DNA of 61,065 nucleotides from Jiangella anatolica. GTDB taxonomy: Bacteria > Actinomycetota > Actinomycetes > Jiangellales > Jiangellaceae. Both the position numbers and the translations under genes were made by a program. The DNA lies in the NCBI RefSeq assembly GCF_003236295.1, contig NZ_POTW01000032.1, positions 1-61,065 of the forward strand. The letters run 5' to 3'. Shown here piece by piece: positions 39,970 to 49,082 of this stretch (the stretch's first letter is position 1; each line of letters begins with the position of its first letter). The notes beneath the pieces are model-generated. The model did no database searches, was not told the origin of the DNA, and saw only the letters and a program-made list of their open reading frames with translations.

Positions 39970-40083
39970 GACCGCTCCGTTCCGCCAGTTGTCACCGATT
40001 CTGGCCGATTGTAGAGATGACCATCTCGGCAGGCGCAGTATTCGGGGATAGAGCGTCCGCCTGCCGACAGAGGTGACTGAGCC

Positions 40084-41217
40084 ATGACCACGCAGGCCGA
40101 GCACCGGATGCCCGCCGTTCTGCCCGGCGGGGTCCCACCCGCCGACGCCCTGCTGCCGTCGGCCGAACCGGTGCGCTTCCTCGACGACGACGGCGGCCCC
40201 GCGCCCGGCGACGCGCACGGCCGGTACGAGCGACCGTCCACCGAGCTGCTGCGCCGCGCCTACGACGCGATGGTGCTGGGCCGGCGGTTCGACGCGCAGG
40301 CGACGGCGCTGACGAAGCAGGGGCGCCTGGCCGTCTATCCGTCCAGCCGCGGCCAGGAGGCGGGCGAGATCGGCGCCGTGCTGGCGCTGCGTGAGACCGA
40401 CTGGCTGTTCCCGACCTACCGGGACACGATGGCGCTGATCGCCCGCGGCATCGACCCGGTCGAGGCGCTGACGCTGCTGCGCGGCAGCTGGCACTGCGGG
40501 TACGACCCGATGGCGACCCGGACGGCGCCGCAGTGCACGCCGCTGGCGACGCACGCCCCGCACGCCGTCGGGGTGGCGTACGCGGCCCGCCGGCGCGGTG
40601 AGGACACTGTCGCGCTGGTGCTGATCGGCGACGGCGGCACCAGCGAGGGCGACTTCCACGAGGCGCTGAACTTCGCCGCCGTCTTCCACGTGCCGGTCGT
40701 GTTCCTGGTGCAGAACAACGGGTTCGCGATCTCGGTCCCGGTCTCGCGGCAGACGGCGGCGCCGTCGCTGGCGCACAAGGGCGTCGGCTACGGCGTCCGC
40801 GGCGAGCGGGTCGACGGCAACGACCCGCTGGCGATGCTGGCCGTGCTCACCGACGCCGTCGAGTCCGCGCGCGCCGGCGGCGGGCCGGTGCTCGTCGAGG
40901 CGCACACCTACCGCGTCGAGCCGCACACCAACGCCGACGACGACGGGCGCTACCGCGACCATGACGAGGTCGCGGCCTGGAAGCGGCGCGACCCGATCGC
41001 GAGGCTTGAGGCGCACCTGCGCTCGGCCGGCGAGCTCACGGACGACGACGTGGCGGCTGCCGGCGCCGCCGCGGAGGCGTTCGCCGCTGACGTGCGCAAG
41101 CGGCTGTCCGAGGAGCCTGTCGGCGACCCGGCGGAGCTGTTCGCGCACGTCTTCGCCACACCGACGCCGCAGCTGCGGGAGCAGGCCGCCTGGCTGGCCG
41201 AGGAGCTCGCTCGATGA
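40084..41217 (+). CDS. bkdA: Branched-chain 2-oxoacid dehydrogenase E1 alpha subunit
   Basis: A 377-residue thiamine-diphosphate enzyme subunit. The TPP motif starts GDGGTSEGDFHEALNFAAVF and ends VQNN. YPSSRGQEAGEIGAVLALRETDW and the phosphorylation-loop equivalent YRVEPHTNADDDGRYR point to the BCKDH/PDH E1 alpha family. With the next gene it decarboxylates 2-oxo acids from Val, Leu and Ile and reductively acylates E2. In actinomycetes this supplies branched starter units for fatty acids. ATG with GAGG-like ribosome site (AGAGGTGA). A 4-bp overlap (ATGA) couples it to E1 beta. Confidence 0.92.
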   Translation: MTTQAEHRMPAVLPGGVPPADALLPSAEPVRFLDDDGGPAPGDAHGRYERPSTELLRRAYDAMVLGRRFDAQATALTKQGRLAVYPSSRGQEAGEIGAVLALRETDWLFPTYRDTMALIARGIDPVEALTLLRGSWHCGYDPMATRTAPQCTPLATHAPHAVGVAYAARRRGEDTVALVLIGDGGTSEGDFHEALNFAAVFHVPVVFLVQNNGFAISVPVSRQTAAPSLAHKGVGYGVRGERVDGNDPLAMLAVLTDAVESARAGGGPVLVEAHTYRVEPHTNADDDGRYRDHDEVAAWKRRDPIARLEAHLRSAGELTDDDVAAAGAAAEAFAADVRKRLSEEPVGDPAELFAHVFATPTPQLREQAAWLAEELAR

Positions 41218-42221
41218 CCGTGACCATGGGCAAGGCGCTCACCGCCGCGCTGCGCGACGCGATGCGCGAGGACGACACCGTCCTGATGTTCGGCGAGGAC
41301 GTCGGCCCGCTCGGCGGCGTCTTCCGCGTCACCGACGGGCTGGCCGCCGAGTTCGGCGAGGACCGCTGCTTCGACACCCCACTGGCCGAGAGCGGCATCG
41401 TCGGCCTGGCCGTCGGCATGGCGATGAACGGCTTCCGTCCCGTCGTCGAGATGCAGTTCGACGCGTTCGCCTATCCGGCCTTCGAGCAGATCGCCTCGCA
41501 CGTCGCGAAGATGCGCAACCGCACCCGCGGCGCCGTCGGCCTGCCGATGGTGATCCGGGTGCCGTACGCGGGCGGCATCGGCGGCGTGGAGCACCACTCG
41601 GACTCCTCCGAGGCGTACTACGCCCACACCCCGGGCCTCAAGGTCGTCACGCCGTCGACGGTCGCGGACGCCTACTCGCTGCTGCGTGAGGCGATCGCGG
41701 ACCCGGATCCGGTCGTGTTCATGGAGCCGAAGAAGCTGTACTGGGCCAAGGACGAGGTGTCGCTGCCGGTGCGGACGGAGCCGTTCGGCCGTGCCGTGGT
41801 GCGGGTCCCTGGTTCGGACGCGACGCTGCTCGCGTACGGGCCGGCGGTGCCGGTGGCGCTGGAGGCCGCTTCCGCTGCCGCCGCCGAAGGGCTCTCCCTG
41901 GAGGTCGTCGACCTGCGGACGCTGGTGCCGTTCGACGACGCGACGGTCGCGGCGTCCGTGCGCAAGACCGGCCGGTGTGTCGTGGTCGCCGAGGCTTCGG
42001 GATTCGCCGGCGTGTCCGCCGAGATCGTCGCCCGGGTGCAGGAGCGCTGCTTCCACTCGCTGGCGGCGCCGGTGCTGCGGGTGGCCGGCTGGGACGTGCC
42101 GTTCCCGCCGCCGGTCCTGGAGAAGTACCAGCTCCCCGGTGTCGACCGGGTGCTCGACGCGGTGGACCGGCTGCAGTTCGATGACGCGCCGGACCCGCGA
42201 TTCCTGGCGGTCTCGCCATGA
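41214..42221 (+). CDS. bkdB: Branched-chain 2-oxoacid dehydrogenase E1 beta subunit
   Basis: A 335-residue transketolase-like subunit. Landmarks are MFGEDVGPLGGVFRVT, DTPLAESGIVGLAVGMAMNG, FEQIASHVAKMRNRT and the C-terminal VVVAEASGFAGVSAEIVARV. Together with E1 alpha it forms the heterotetramer whose interface binds TPP. The motif PYAGGIGGVEHHSDSSEAYY, with two His near the active site, fits BCKDH. The stop overlaps the E2 start (ATGA). The order E1 alpha-E1 beta-E2 is that of Streptomyces bkd operons. Confidence 0.94.
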   Translation: MTVTMGKALTAALRDAMREDDTVLMFGEDVGPLGGVFRVTDGLAAEFGEDRCFDTPLAESGIVGLAVGMAMNGFRPVVEMQFDAFAYPAFEQIASHVAKMRNRTRGAVGLPMVIRVPYAGGIGGVEHHSDSSEAYYAHTPGLKVVTPSTVADAYSLLREAIADPDPVVFMEPKKLYWAKDEVSLPVRTEPFGRAVVRVPGSDATLLAYGPAVPVALEAASAAAAEGLSLEVVDLRTLVPFDDATVAASVRKTGRCVVVAEASGFAGVSAEIVARVQERCFHSLAAPVLRVAGWDVPFPPPVLEKYQLPGVDRVLDAVDRLQFDDAPDPRFLAVSP

Positions 42222-43600
42222 CGGACGAGACACGCTTCTCCGTCGAGTCCGATAGACAACCGGACCGCACCTTCTACCTACCTGACCTCGGTGAGGGGTT
42301 GACCGAGGCGGAGATCGTCGCCTGGCGGGTTGCTGTCGGCGACGTGGTGGGTGTCGACGAGGTCGTGGTGGACGTGGAGACGGCGAAGGCGACGGTCGAG
42401 GTGCCGTGTCCGCATGCGGGACGCGTCACGGAGTTGCACGGGGCCGTGGGAACGGTGGTCGACGTGGGTGCGCCGCTCATCACGGTGGCGACGGCGGAGG
42501 CCGCGCCGGAAGCCGCGGCGGACTCGGGCGCGGTGCTGGTGGGCTACGGCACCGGGAACGCGACGCTGGCCCGGCGGGCTCGGCGGCGGGCGGCTCACGC
42601 GGCGACGGCGGCCGCTGACGTGGCGACGGCGGCCGGCGCGGCGGCGATGTCGGGTGCGCCGGGGGCGCCGCGGGTGCTGTCGCCGGTCGTGCGCCGGCTG
42701 GCCCGCGATCGTGGCGTCGACGTGCGGGTGCTGGCCGGCTCCGGCCCCGGCGGCGTGATCCTGCGCCGCGACGTCGAGGCGGCGACGGCGACCGGCGCCA
42801 CCACGGCGAACGGCGCCACCACGGCGAACGGCGCGGCCGCGGACCACGTCGAACCGGCTGTCTTCTCAGCGCAACCACAGCGGACCTCGCACCCAACCCC
42901 GTCAACCCAGAGAGAACCCCTGCGAGGCGTGCGCCGCGCGATCGCGGACAAGCTCGCGCGCAGCCGGCGCGAGATCCCCGACGCCACCACGTGGGTCGAC
43001 GTCGACGCGACGGCGCTGGTCGAGGCGCGCGACACCCTCCGCGCCGCCGCCCCCGACCGCCCGGTCGGGCTGCTCGCGCTGCTCGGCCGCATCACCGTCG
43101 CCGCGCTGGGCCGGTTCCCCGAGCTCAACGCGTCCGTCGAGCACGACGGCGACGACCTCGTGCTGGTCCGCCACGGCTCCGTCGGCCTCGGCTTCGCCGC
43201 ACAGACCGGCCACGGCCTCGTCGTCCCCGTCGTCCACGACGCCCAGCTGCTCAGCACCGCCGAGCTGGCCGCCGAGCTGGCCCGGCTCACCGACGCCGCC
43301 CGCGCCGGCACGCTGACCCCCGCCCAGCTCACCGGCGGCACCTTCACGCTCAACAACTACGGCGTCTTCGGCGTCGACGGCTCCACGCCGATCGTCAACC
43401 ACCCCGAGGCCGCCCTGCTCGGCGTCGGCCGCATCGTCGACAAGCCCTGGGTCGTCGACGGCGCGCTGGCGGTCCGCAAGGTCACCCAGCTGTCGCTCAC
43501 CTTCGACCACCGCGTCTGCGACGGTGGCGTCGCCGGCGGTTTCCTCCGCTACGTCGCCGACTGCGTCGAGTCGCCGCTCGGGCTACTCCTCGATCTCTGA
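42218..43600 (+). CDS. bkdC: Dihydrolipoamide acyltransferase E2 of branched-chain dehydrogenase
   Basis: A 460-residue E2. A single lipoyl domain carries Lys57 in DVETAKATVEV, followed by a linker, the E1/E3-binding domain (VLSPVVRRLARDRGVDVRVL, GPGGVILRRDV), a second flexible linker and the acyltransferase core with the catalytic DHRVCDGG and FTLNNYGVFG. The second linker contains a perfect 18-bp tandem duplication. No E3 (lipoamide dehydrogenase) gene follows, so the complex must borrow one. Its end overlaps the convergent GbsR-like gene by 18 bp. Confidence 0.94.
   Translation: MTDETRFSVESDRQPDRTFYLPDLGEGLTEAEIVAWRVAVGDVVGVDEVVVDVETAKATVEVPCPHAGRVTELHGAVGTVVDVGAPLITVATAEAAPEAAADSGAVLVGYGTGNATLARRARRRAAHAATAAADVATAAGAAAMSGAPGAPRVLSPVVRRLARDRGVDVRVLAGSGPGGVILRRDVEAATATGATTANGATTANGAAADHVEPAVFSAQPQRTSHPTPSTQREPLRGVRRAIADKLARSRREIPDATTWVDVDATALVEARDTLRAAAPDRPVGLLALLGRITVAALGRFPELNASVEHDGDDLVLVRHGSVGLGFAAQTGHGLVVPVVHDAQLLSTAELAAELARLTDAARAGTLTPAQLTGGTFTLNNYGVFGVDGSTPIVNHPEAALLGVGRIVDKPWVVDGALAVRKVTQLSLTFDHRVCDGGVAGGFLRYVADCVESPLGLLLDL
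42794..42829 (+). repeat. 18-bp tandem duplication in the E2 linker
   Basis: GGCGCCACCACGGCGAAC occurs twice in succession, encoding GATTAN GATTAN in the flexible linker. The unit length keeps the frame, so expansion or contraction would change only linker length. Confidence 0.8.
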
Positions 43601-44077
43601 CGCGGCGTGCTCGGCACGGTGCCGCCGCCAGCGCTCGATCATCTGCGGCAGCTCGCCGCGCATGAACTCCATGTACTCGATGGTCTCGGCGATGCGCTGG
43701 GCGCCGCGGCCCTCTCCGAGGGTGCCGAGGCCCTCGGAGAGCACGGCGGTGTAGCGGCGCAGCAGCGGCTCGCGCTGCATGATGATGTGCGCCCACACGT
43801 CGTCGTCGTAGATGCGGTAGTGGTCCGCGCGCGAGCCGGGCTCCCGCTCGCGGGCCAGCAGGCCGGCCTGCACCAGCGCGCGCACCGCGCCCGAGATCGC
43901 CGCCGGGCTCACCCGCAGCCCTTCGGCCAGCTCCGCGGCGGTGTAGCGCTCGCGGTCCTCGGCCAGCACGTAGGCGAACACCCGGGCCGGCATCCGGGGC
44001 AGACCGGACTCGGTGAGCACCATCGCGAACTGCTCGACGAACCGCAGCAGCGCGTCGTCCCCTCCGGGATCGCTCAT
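43583..44077 (-). CDS. GbsR/MarR family regulator (first of two paralogues)
   Basis: A 164-residue GbsR-type winged-helix protein. RFVEQFAMVLTESGLPRMPARVFAYVL opens the domain (about residues 12-38), the recognition part is YTAAELAEGLRVSPAAISGAVRALVQAGLL, and the wing has SRADHYRIYDDD. It shares these blocks closely with the protein encoded at 45051-45563 (see that entry), so the two are paralogues. It is divergent from a DMT-type exporter across a TTCAC/GTGAA palindrome. GbsR proteins are often repressors of osmoprotectant or drug transport; the ligand here is unknown. Confidence 0.9.
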   Translation of the reverse strand: MSDPGGDDALLRFVEQFAMVLTESGLPRMPARVFAYVLAEDRERYTAAELAEGLRVSPAAISGAVRALVQAGLLAREREPGSRADHYRIYDDDVWAHIIMQREPLLRRYTAVLSEGLGTLGEGRGAQRIAETIEYMEFMRGELPQMIERWRRHRAEHAASEIEE

Positions 44078-44121
44078 CCGGTCTCCTCCTTCGCTGTGAG
44101 CACCATCATATGTTTACCTAT

Positions 44122-44137
44122 TTCACAACTTCGTGAA
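44122..44137. promoter_or_regulatory. Operator-like palindrome between GbsR 1 and DMT transporter
   Basis: TTCAC (44122-44126) and GTGAA (44133-44137) around a 6-bp spacer, flanked by further inverted bases TACCT and AGGTA. Similar to the site at 45610-45627 in front of the second regulator. Confidence 0.6.
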
Positions 44138-44260
44138 TGAAAGGTAGGTTGGCACCAGGCGGGGGTGCCACGGCCGCGCGCCCGGGCGTGCCACTAGATT
44201 CTCAGTGGAGCCAGGGACGTCGCGGTCGCGCCCCATTCGGGGCCGGATTGGGGGTTGCCG

Positions 44261-45094
44261 GTGAGCAGCACTGGCCTGGCGATCGCGTTCGCCACCGGCG
44301 CTGCCGGCCTGCACGCCCTCGCGGCCCTGGGCATGGTCGCCCGGCGCCGCTGGTGGTACCCCACCGCGCTCACCATCGCCGCGTCCAGCCTGCACGTGTG
44401 CGCGCTCCACTTCGGCCCGCTGACGCTCGTGCAGCCGCTCGGCGTGCTCAGCCTGGCGTTCGCCCTCGTGCTCTCCTGGGCGCTGACGCGGCGCCGCGTC
44501 ACCCCGCGCGAGTGGCACGGCATGGCGCTGAGCATGGCCGGCCTTGCCGCCCTGTTGCTGCTGGCCGCGCCGACCCGGCCGCGCAGCGAGCTGAGCTCCA
44601 ACCAGATCCTGCTCCTGACCGTGGCCGTCGTCGCGCTCATCGCGGCCGCCGTCGCGGCCGCCTCCCGTATGGAGCTGCGGCCGGTCCGGCGCAGCCTGCT
44701 GTTCGCGCTCGCCGCCGGCACGACGTTCGGGGTCTCGTCGGCGTTGACGCAGACGGTGACGATCCGGGTGTCCGACGGCGGCGCGACGGCGGCGCTCCAG
44801 CCGGCCAGCGCGGTCGTGCTGGTGCTGGCGGTCGCGGGCCTGCTGCTGTCGCGGCGCGCGTACCGCGGCGGCCTCGGCGCCCCGCTGGCCACCGCGACCA
44901 TCGTCAACCCGGTGACGGCGTCGGCGATCGGCATCGGGCTGCTCGGCGAGCGGTTCACCGGCGGCCCGCTCGAGGTGACGCTCTCCGTCGCGGCCGCGCT
45001 GACGGCCGCCGCCGGCGTCGTGCTGCTGGCCCGTGGCGGCCGCACGCCGGTCACTCGCCCGACGCGGAACGAACGGGTTCCCGTGACGTCCTGA
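44261..45094 (+). CDS. DMT superfamily transporter (EamA-like)
   Basis: A 277-residue protein with about nine to ten membrane segments in two similar halves, from GTG 44261 with GGGGG 6 nt upstream. HALAALGMVARRRWWYPTAL, HFGPLTLVQPLGVLSLAFAL and NPVTASAIGIGLLGERFTGG are characteristic of the drug/metabolite transporter superfamily and its actinobacterial NIPA-like group. The substrate could be a metabolite or magnesium; it cannot be told from sequence. Its regulator is probably the divergent GbsR paralogue. The 3' end overlaps the second GbsR gene by 44 bp, so antisense interference is possible. Confidence 0.85.
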   Translation: MSSTGLAIAFATGAAGLHALAALGMVARRRWWYPTALTIAASSLHVCALHFGPLTLVQPLGVLSLAFALVLSWALTRRRVTPREWHGMALSMAGLAALLLLAAPTRPRSELSSNQILLLTVAVVALIAAAVAAASRMELRPVRRSLLFALAAGTTFGVSSALTQTVTIRVSDGGATAALQPASAVVLVLAVAGLLLSRRAYRGGLGAPLATATIVNPVTASAIGIGLLGERFTGGPLEVTLSVAAALTAAAGVVLLARGGRTPVTRPTRNERVPVTS

Positions 45095-45563
45095 GCGCGG
45101 CCCGGTGCGCCTCCCACCGCGTCGCCAGCGTGTCGAACTGCGACTCCACGAACCGGTAGAACTCCCGCGTCTCGTGCACCCGCCGGTGGCCGGGTCCCGG
45201 CGCAAGGGTCCGCAGCCCGTTGCTGAGCAGTGTGTCGATGTGGCGATACATCGACTCCTGCCGGCCGACGACGGTCATCCAGATGTCGTCGCTGTAGATG
45301 CGGTAGTGGTCGACGCGGTCGCCGGGTGCCCGGTCGCGCACCAGCATGCTCATGTCGACCAGCAGCCGGACCGCGCCGGAGATCGCCGCCGGGCTGACCT
45401 GCAGACCCTCGGCCAGCTCCGCCGCGGTGTGCGTCTGGGCGTCGGAGGCCAGCACGTACGCGAACACCCGGGCCGGCATCCGTTGCATGCCGGACTCGTT
45501 CAGCACCAGCGCGAACTGCTCCACGAACCGAGCACGCGCGAGCTCCCCGCCCTGATCGGCCAC
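45051..45563 (-). CDS. GbsR/MarR family regulator (second paralogue)
   Basis: A 170-residue paralogue of the protein encoded at 43583-44077. Shared blocks include RFVEQFALVLNESGMQRMPARV, TAAELAEGLQVSPAAISGAV and DHYRIYSDD. Differences are concentrated in the ligand or dimer region (residues 95-165). It is divergent from the ABC exporter operon across the palindrome ATTCACA-AAAC-TGTGAAT and probably represses it. GTG start. Whether the two paralogues cross-regulate cannot be told, but their operators share the TTCAC/GTGAA core with different spacing (4 or 6 bp between outer arms). Confidence 0.9.
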   Translation of the reverse strand: MADQGGELARARFVEQFALVLNESGMQRMPARVFAYVLASDAQTHTAAELAEGLQVSPAAISGAVRLLVDMSMLVRDRAPGDRVDHYRIYSDDIWMTVVGRQESMYRHIDTLLSNGLRTLAPGPGHRRVHETREFYRFVESQFDTLATRWEAHRAALRTSREPVRSASGE

Positions 45564-45609
45564 GACGCCTCCCCCACGATGTGTTCACGACCATAACGGA
45601 CTTAAAGCA

Positions 45610-45627
45610 ATTCACAAAACTGTGAAT
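45610..45627. promoter_or_regulatory. Operator-like palindrome between GbsR 2 and ABC exporter
   Basis: ATTCACA-AAAC-TGTGAAT, perfect 7-bp arms with a 4-bp spacer, 20 bp upstream of the ABC ATPase ATG. Overlap with the ABC promoter would suit repression by the adjacent GbsR-type regulator. Confidence 0.7.
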
Positions 45628-45646
45628 AGTGTGTAGTGTCAGCGGC

Positions 45647-46561
45647 ATGACACCTGCGATCGACGTGGCCGGCGTCGTCAAGACCTTCGGGACGGTGCGC
45701 GCCCTCGACGGGCTCGACCTGCGGGTCTCCACCGGCGAGGTGCACGGGTTCCTCGGCCCCAACGGGGCCGGCAAGTCGACGACGATCCGCGTGCTGCTGG
45801 GGCTGCTGCGGGCCGACTCCGGGACCGTGCGGCTGCTCGGCGGCGATCCCTGGGGCGACGCCGTCGCGCTGCACCGGCGGCTGGCCTACGTCCCCGGCGA
45901 CGTCAACCTCTGGCCCAACCTGTCCGGCGGCGAGGCGATCGACCTGCTCGGCCGGCTGCGCGGCGGCCTGGACGAGAAGCGCCGCGAGGACCTGCTCGAG
46001 CGGTTCGACCTCGACCCGACGAAGAAGGGCCGCACCTATTCCAAGGGCAACCGGCAGAAGGTGGCGCTGGTCGCCGCGCTCGCCTCCGACGTCGAGTTGC
46101 TCATCCTCGACGAGCCGACGTCCGGCCTGGACCCGCTGATGGAAGCGGTCTTCAACGAGGTCATCGACGAGTGGAAGGACGACGGCAAGACGGTGCTGCT
46201 GTCCAGCCACATCCTCACCGAGGTCGAGAAGCTCTGCGACCGCGTCAGCATCATCCGGACGGGCCGGATCGTCGAGAGCGGCACGCTGGCCGAGCTGCGA
46301 CACCTCACCCGCACGGCCATCGCCGCCGAGACCACGCGTCCGGTCACCGGGCTGGACGGGCTGCCCGGCGTCCACGACCTCGTCACCGAGGGCGACCGGG
46401 TCAGGTTCAGCGTCGACACCGCGCAGCTCGACGGCGCCGTGCGGCACCTGAGCGGCTTCGGCATCCAGACCCTCACCAGCCAGCCGCCGACGCTGGAGGA
46501 GCTGTTCCTGCGCCACTACGGCGACGAGCTCGCCGCCGCCGAGGTGGGTGCCTCGTCATGA
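45647..46561 (+). CDS. ABC exporter ATP-binding protein (antibiotic-type)
   Basis: A 304-residue ATPase. Walker [11 protein letters not shown]-loop replaced by [16 protein letters not shown], signature region [15 protein letters not shown], Walker [14 protein letters not shown] and H-loop [15 protein letters not shown]. The signature reads YSKGN rather than LSGGQ, which is typical of this antibiotic-exporter subfamily (DrrA-like). The C-terminal 80 residues are the usual regulatory extension. It is the first gene of a two-gene exporter; the stop overlaps the permease start (ATGA). Probably controlled by the divergent GbsR paralogue. Confidence 0.93.
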   Translation: MTPAIDVAGVVKTFGTVRALDGLDLRVSTGEVHGFLGPNGAGKSTTIRVLLGLLRADSGTVRLLGGDPWGDAVALHRRLAYVPGDVNLWPNLSGGEAIDLLGRLRGGLDEKRREDLLERFDLDPTKKGRTYSKGNRQKVALVAALASDVELLILDEPTSGLDPLMEAVFNEVIDEWKDDGKTVLLSSHILTEVEKLCDRVSIIRTGRIVESGTLAELRHLTRTAIAAETTRPVTGLDGLPGVHDLVTEGDRVRFSVDTAQLDGAVRHLSGFGIQTLTSQPPTLEELFLRHYGDELAAAEVGASS

Positions 46562-48213
46562 GCGTCGCCACCGCCGAGCCCCGGCCCCGCCAGCACGCCG
46601 CCCGCCGGCCGGCCGGGTCCACGCTCACCGGCACCGGGACGATGATCCGCTTCATCCTGCGCCGCGACCGCGTCCGGCTGCCCATCTGGATCGGCGCGAT
46701 CGTGCTGTCCGTCGTCGGCAGCCTGCCGACGTTCACCGAGACCTACCCGACGGCGGCGGACCGGCAGGCCCGCGCCGACCTGCTCGACAACCCCGCTACC
46801 GTCGCACTGACCGGCCCCGGCTACGGGACCGACGGCGACGACTACACGTTCGGCGCCATGACGGCGAACGAGCTGCTGCTGTGGGTCGCCATCGCCATGG
46901 CGCTGATGAGCATCCTGCTCATGGTCCGGCACACCCGCGCCGAGGAGGAGACCGGCCGCACCGAGCTGCTGCGGGCCGGCGTCCTCGGCCGCCACGCCGG
47001 AACGACGGCCGCGTTCACGGTCGTGGCCGGGGCGAACCTGCTGATCGGCCTGCTGCTCGGCCTGCTCATGCCGGGCGCGCTGGACGAGCTGTCCATGTCC
47101 AGCTCGCTGCTGTTCGGCGCCGCCGTCGCATCCGTCGGTCTGGTGTTCACCGGCGTCGGCGCGCTGGCGGCGCAGGTCACCGAGCACGCCCGGGCCGCGA
47201 CCGGGATCGGCGCGGCCGCACTGGGCGTCGCGTTCGCGCTGCGCGCCATCGGCGACGTCGGCGCCGAGGCGCTGTCCTGGCTGTCGCCGATCGGCTGGGC
47301 GCAGCGCACCAAGGTCTACGTCGACGACCGGTGGTGGCCGCTGCTGATCTCGGCCGCGCTCACCGCGCTGCTGATGGCCGCCGCGTACGCCACCACCAGC
47401 CGCCGCGACGTCGGCGCCGGCCTGGTCCAGCCGCGGCCGGGCAGCCCGCGCGCCGGCAAGGACCTGGCGTCACCGCTGGGCCTGGCCGTCCGGCTGCAGC
47501 GCGGCGGCCTCCTCGGCTGGGGCGTCGGCCTGCTGGTGTTCGGCATCGCCTACGGCAGCCTCGCCCCGTCGATCGAGGAGTTCGTCTCCGACAACTCCAC
47601 CCTCCAGGACTTCCTCGGCGACGCCGGCAGCCTGATCGACGGGTTCATGGCGATGGTCATGATGATGATGGCGCTGCTCGCCGCCGCCTACGGCCTGTCG
47701 TCGATGCTGCGGCTGCGCGGCGAGGAGACCTCCGGCCGGGCCGAGCCGGTGCTGGCCACGGCGGTCTCCCGGACCCGGCTGGCGGCCAGCCACCTCACCG
47801 TCGCGCTCGGCGGCAGCCTGGTGCTGATGCTGGCCGGCGGCCTCGGCCTGGGCGTCATGGCGGCGATCACGCTCGAGGACGGCGGCATGGTCGGCAAGAT
47901 GCTCGGGGCCGCGGTGGCGCACCTCGTGGGCATCTGGCTGGTCGTCGCGATCGTCGTCGCGCTGTTCGGATGGGCGCCCCAGCTGGTCGCCCTCGGCTGG
48001 GTGGTGCTGACCTACGGCGTCGTGGTCGGAGTGCTCGGCGGATTCTTCCAGTTCCCGGACTGGGTGACGAAGATCTCGCCGTTCCACGCCGCATCTAGTC
48101 TTCCAGGAGGAGACCTCGGCACGGTAGCGGTTGTCATAATGGGTGTGCTAGCGGTCGCCCTCATCTGGATCGGTCTGCTCGGCTTCCGCCGGCGTGACCT
48201 GACGACGACCTGA
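46558..48213 (+). CDS. ABC exporter permease, polyketide-antibiotic-exporter type
   Basis: A 551-residue permease with about 12 membrane segments in two halves. A cytoplasmic leader with [19 protein letters not shown] is followed by the [23 protein letters not shown] loop (residues about 125-145) and its duplicate [23 protein letters not shown] later; this internal duplication is characteristic of the exporter of polyketide antibiotics family. It forms the channel for the preceding ATPase. The substrate is probably a hydrophobic drug or signal. ATG 46558 overlaps the ATPase stop. Confidence 0.92.
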   Translation: MSVATAEPRPRQHAARRPAGSTLTGTGTMIRFILRRDRVRLPIWIGAIVLSVVGSLPTFTETYPTAADRQARADLLDNPATVALTGPGYGTDGDDYTFGAMTANELLLWVAIAMALMSILLMVRHTRAEEETGRTELLRAGVLGRHAGTTAAFTVVAGANLLIGLLLGLLMPGALDELSMSSSLLFGAAVASVGLVFTGVGALAAQVTEHARAATGIGAAALGVAFALRAIGDVGAEALSWLSPIGWAQRTKVYVDDRWWPLLISAALTALLMAAAYATTSRRDVGAGLVQPRPGSPRAGKDLASPLGLAVRLQRGGLLGWGVGLLVFGIAYGSLAPSIEEFVSDNSTLQDFLGDAGSLIDGFMAMVMMMMALLAAAYGLSSMLRLRGEETSGRAEPVLATAVSRTRLAASHLTVALGGSLVLMLAGGLGLGVMAAITLEDGGMVGKMLGAAVAHLVGIWLVVAIVVALFGWAPQLVALGWVVLTYGVVVGVLGGFFQFPDWVTKISPFHAASSLPGGDLGTVAVVIMGVLAVALIWIGLLGFRRRDLTTT

Positions 48214-48235
48214 ACCGGTAGCTGGGGGAACCAGG

Positions 48236-49072
48236 GTGGCACATCCATCAGTCGTGGACGAGCCGGCGCAGGACGCACCTGCGCCGGCGCCGTCACGTAC
48301 CCTGCCCGAGCTGTACCGGTGGCTGGTGCGGCGCATCCGCACGCCACGCCGCCCGGTCCTGGTGGTCGAGCTGGGGATCCTGGCCGCGGTCTACGGCGTC
48401 TACACGGTGATCCGCAACAGCGTCCCCGACGACCAGGCCCGCGCCGTCGCCAACAGCGTCCGGATCTGGACCACCGAGCAGGACCTGCGCATCGACTTCG
48501 AGCTGTGGCTGAACCACACCGTGCACGCGGTCGAGTGGCTGACGGTCTCGATCAACTACTTCTACGTGTCGTTGCACTTCGTGGTGACCGGCGGGGTGCT
48601 GATCTGGCTGTTCCTCCGCCATCCCGGCCGATATCGCGCGGCCCGGACGGTGCTGGCGTTCACCACCGGGCTGGCGCTGTTCGGGTACTACCTGTACCCG
48701 CTGGCGCCGCCGCGGCTGCTGCCGTCCGGCCTGTTCTACGACACCGTCGCCCTCCACGACACGGTGGGCGCGCTGACGTCGGGCGACCTGCAGAACCTGT
48801 CGAACCAGTACGCGGCGATGCCGTCGATGCACGCGGGCTGGTCCATGTGGTGCGGCCTCGCGCTGATCATGTTCGCCCGGAGCCGCTGGGTGCGGCTCCT
48901 GGGCGTGCTGTATCCGCTGGCCACCGTGGTGGTGATCACCGCGACCGGCAACCACTACGTGCTCGACGCCGTCGGCGGCTGGCTCACGCTCGCGGCCGGG
49001 TTCGGGCTGCAGCGGCTGCTGCACGGGCGATCGCTGCATGCCTTCACGCAGCACGTGCCGGCGGTTCCGTAG
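48236..49072 (+). CDS. PAP2-superfamily membrane phosphatase / inositol-phosphate transferase-like
   Basis: A 278-residue PAP2_3-type protein with five to six membrane segments. Active-site motifs are PSMHAGWSM (C2, His) and ATGNHYVLDAVGG (C3, His and Asp). YLYPLAPPRLLP in the middle marks the inositol-phosphorylceramide synthase-like branch common in actinobacteria. It could dephosphorylate lipid phosphates or transfer head groups; direct proof is lacking. GTG start with GGGGGAACC about 8 nt upstream. It is followed closely by the ArsA pair. Confidence 0.88.
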   Translation: MAHPSVVDEPAQDAPAPAPSRTLPELYRWLVRRIRTPRRPVLVVELGILAAVYGVYTVIRNSVPDDQARAVANSVRIWTTEQDLRIDFELWLNHTVHAVEWLTVSINYFYVSLHFVVTGGVLIWLFLRHPGRYRAARTVLAFTTGLALFGYYLYPLAPPRLLPSGLFYDTVALHDTVGALTSGDLQNLSNQYAAMPSMHAGWSMWCGLALIMFARSRWVRLLGVLYPLATVVVITATGNHYVLDAVGGWLTLAAGFGLQRLLHGRSLHAFTQHVPAVP

Positions 49073-49082
49073 GCTTCTCCGT

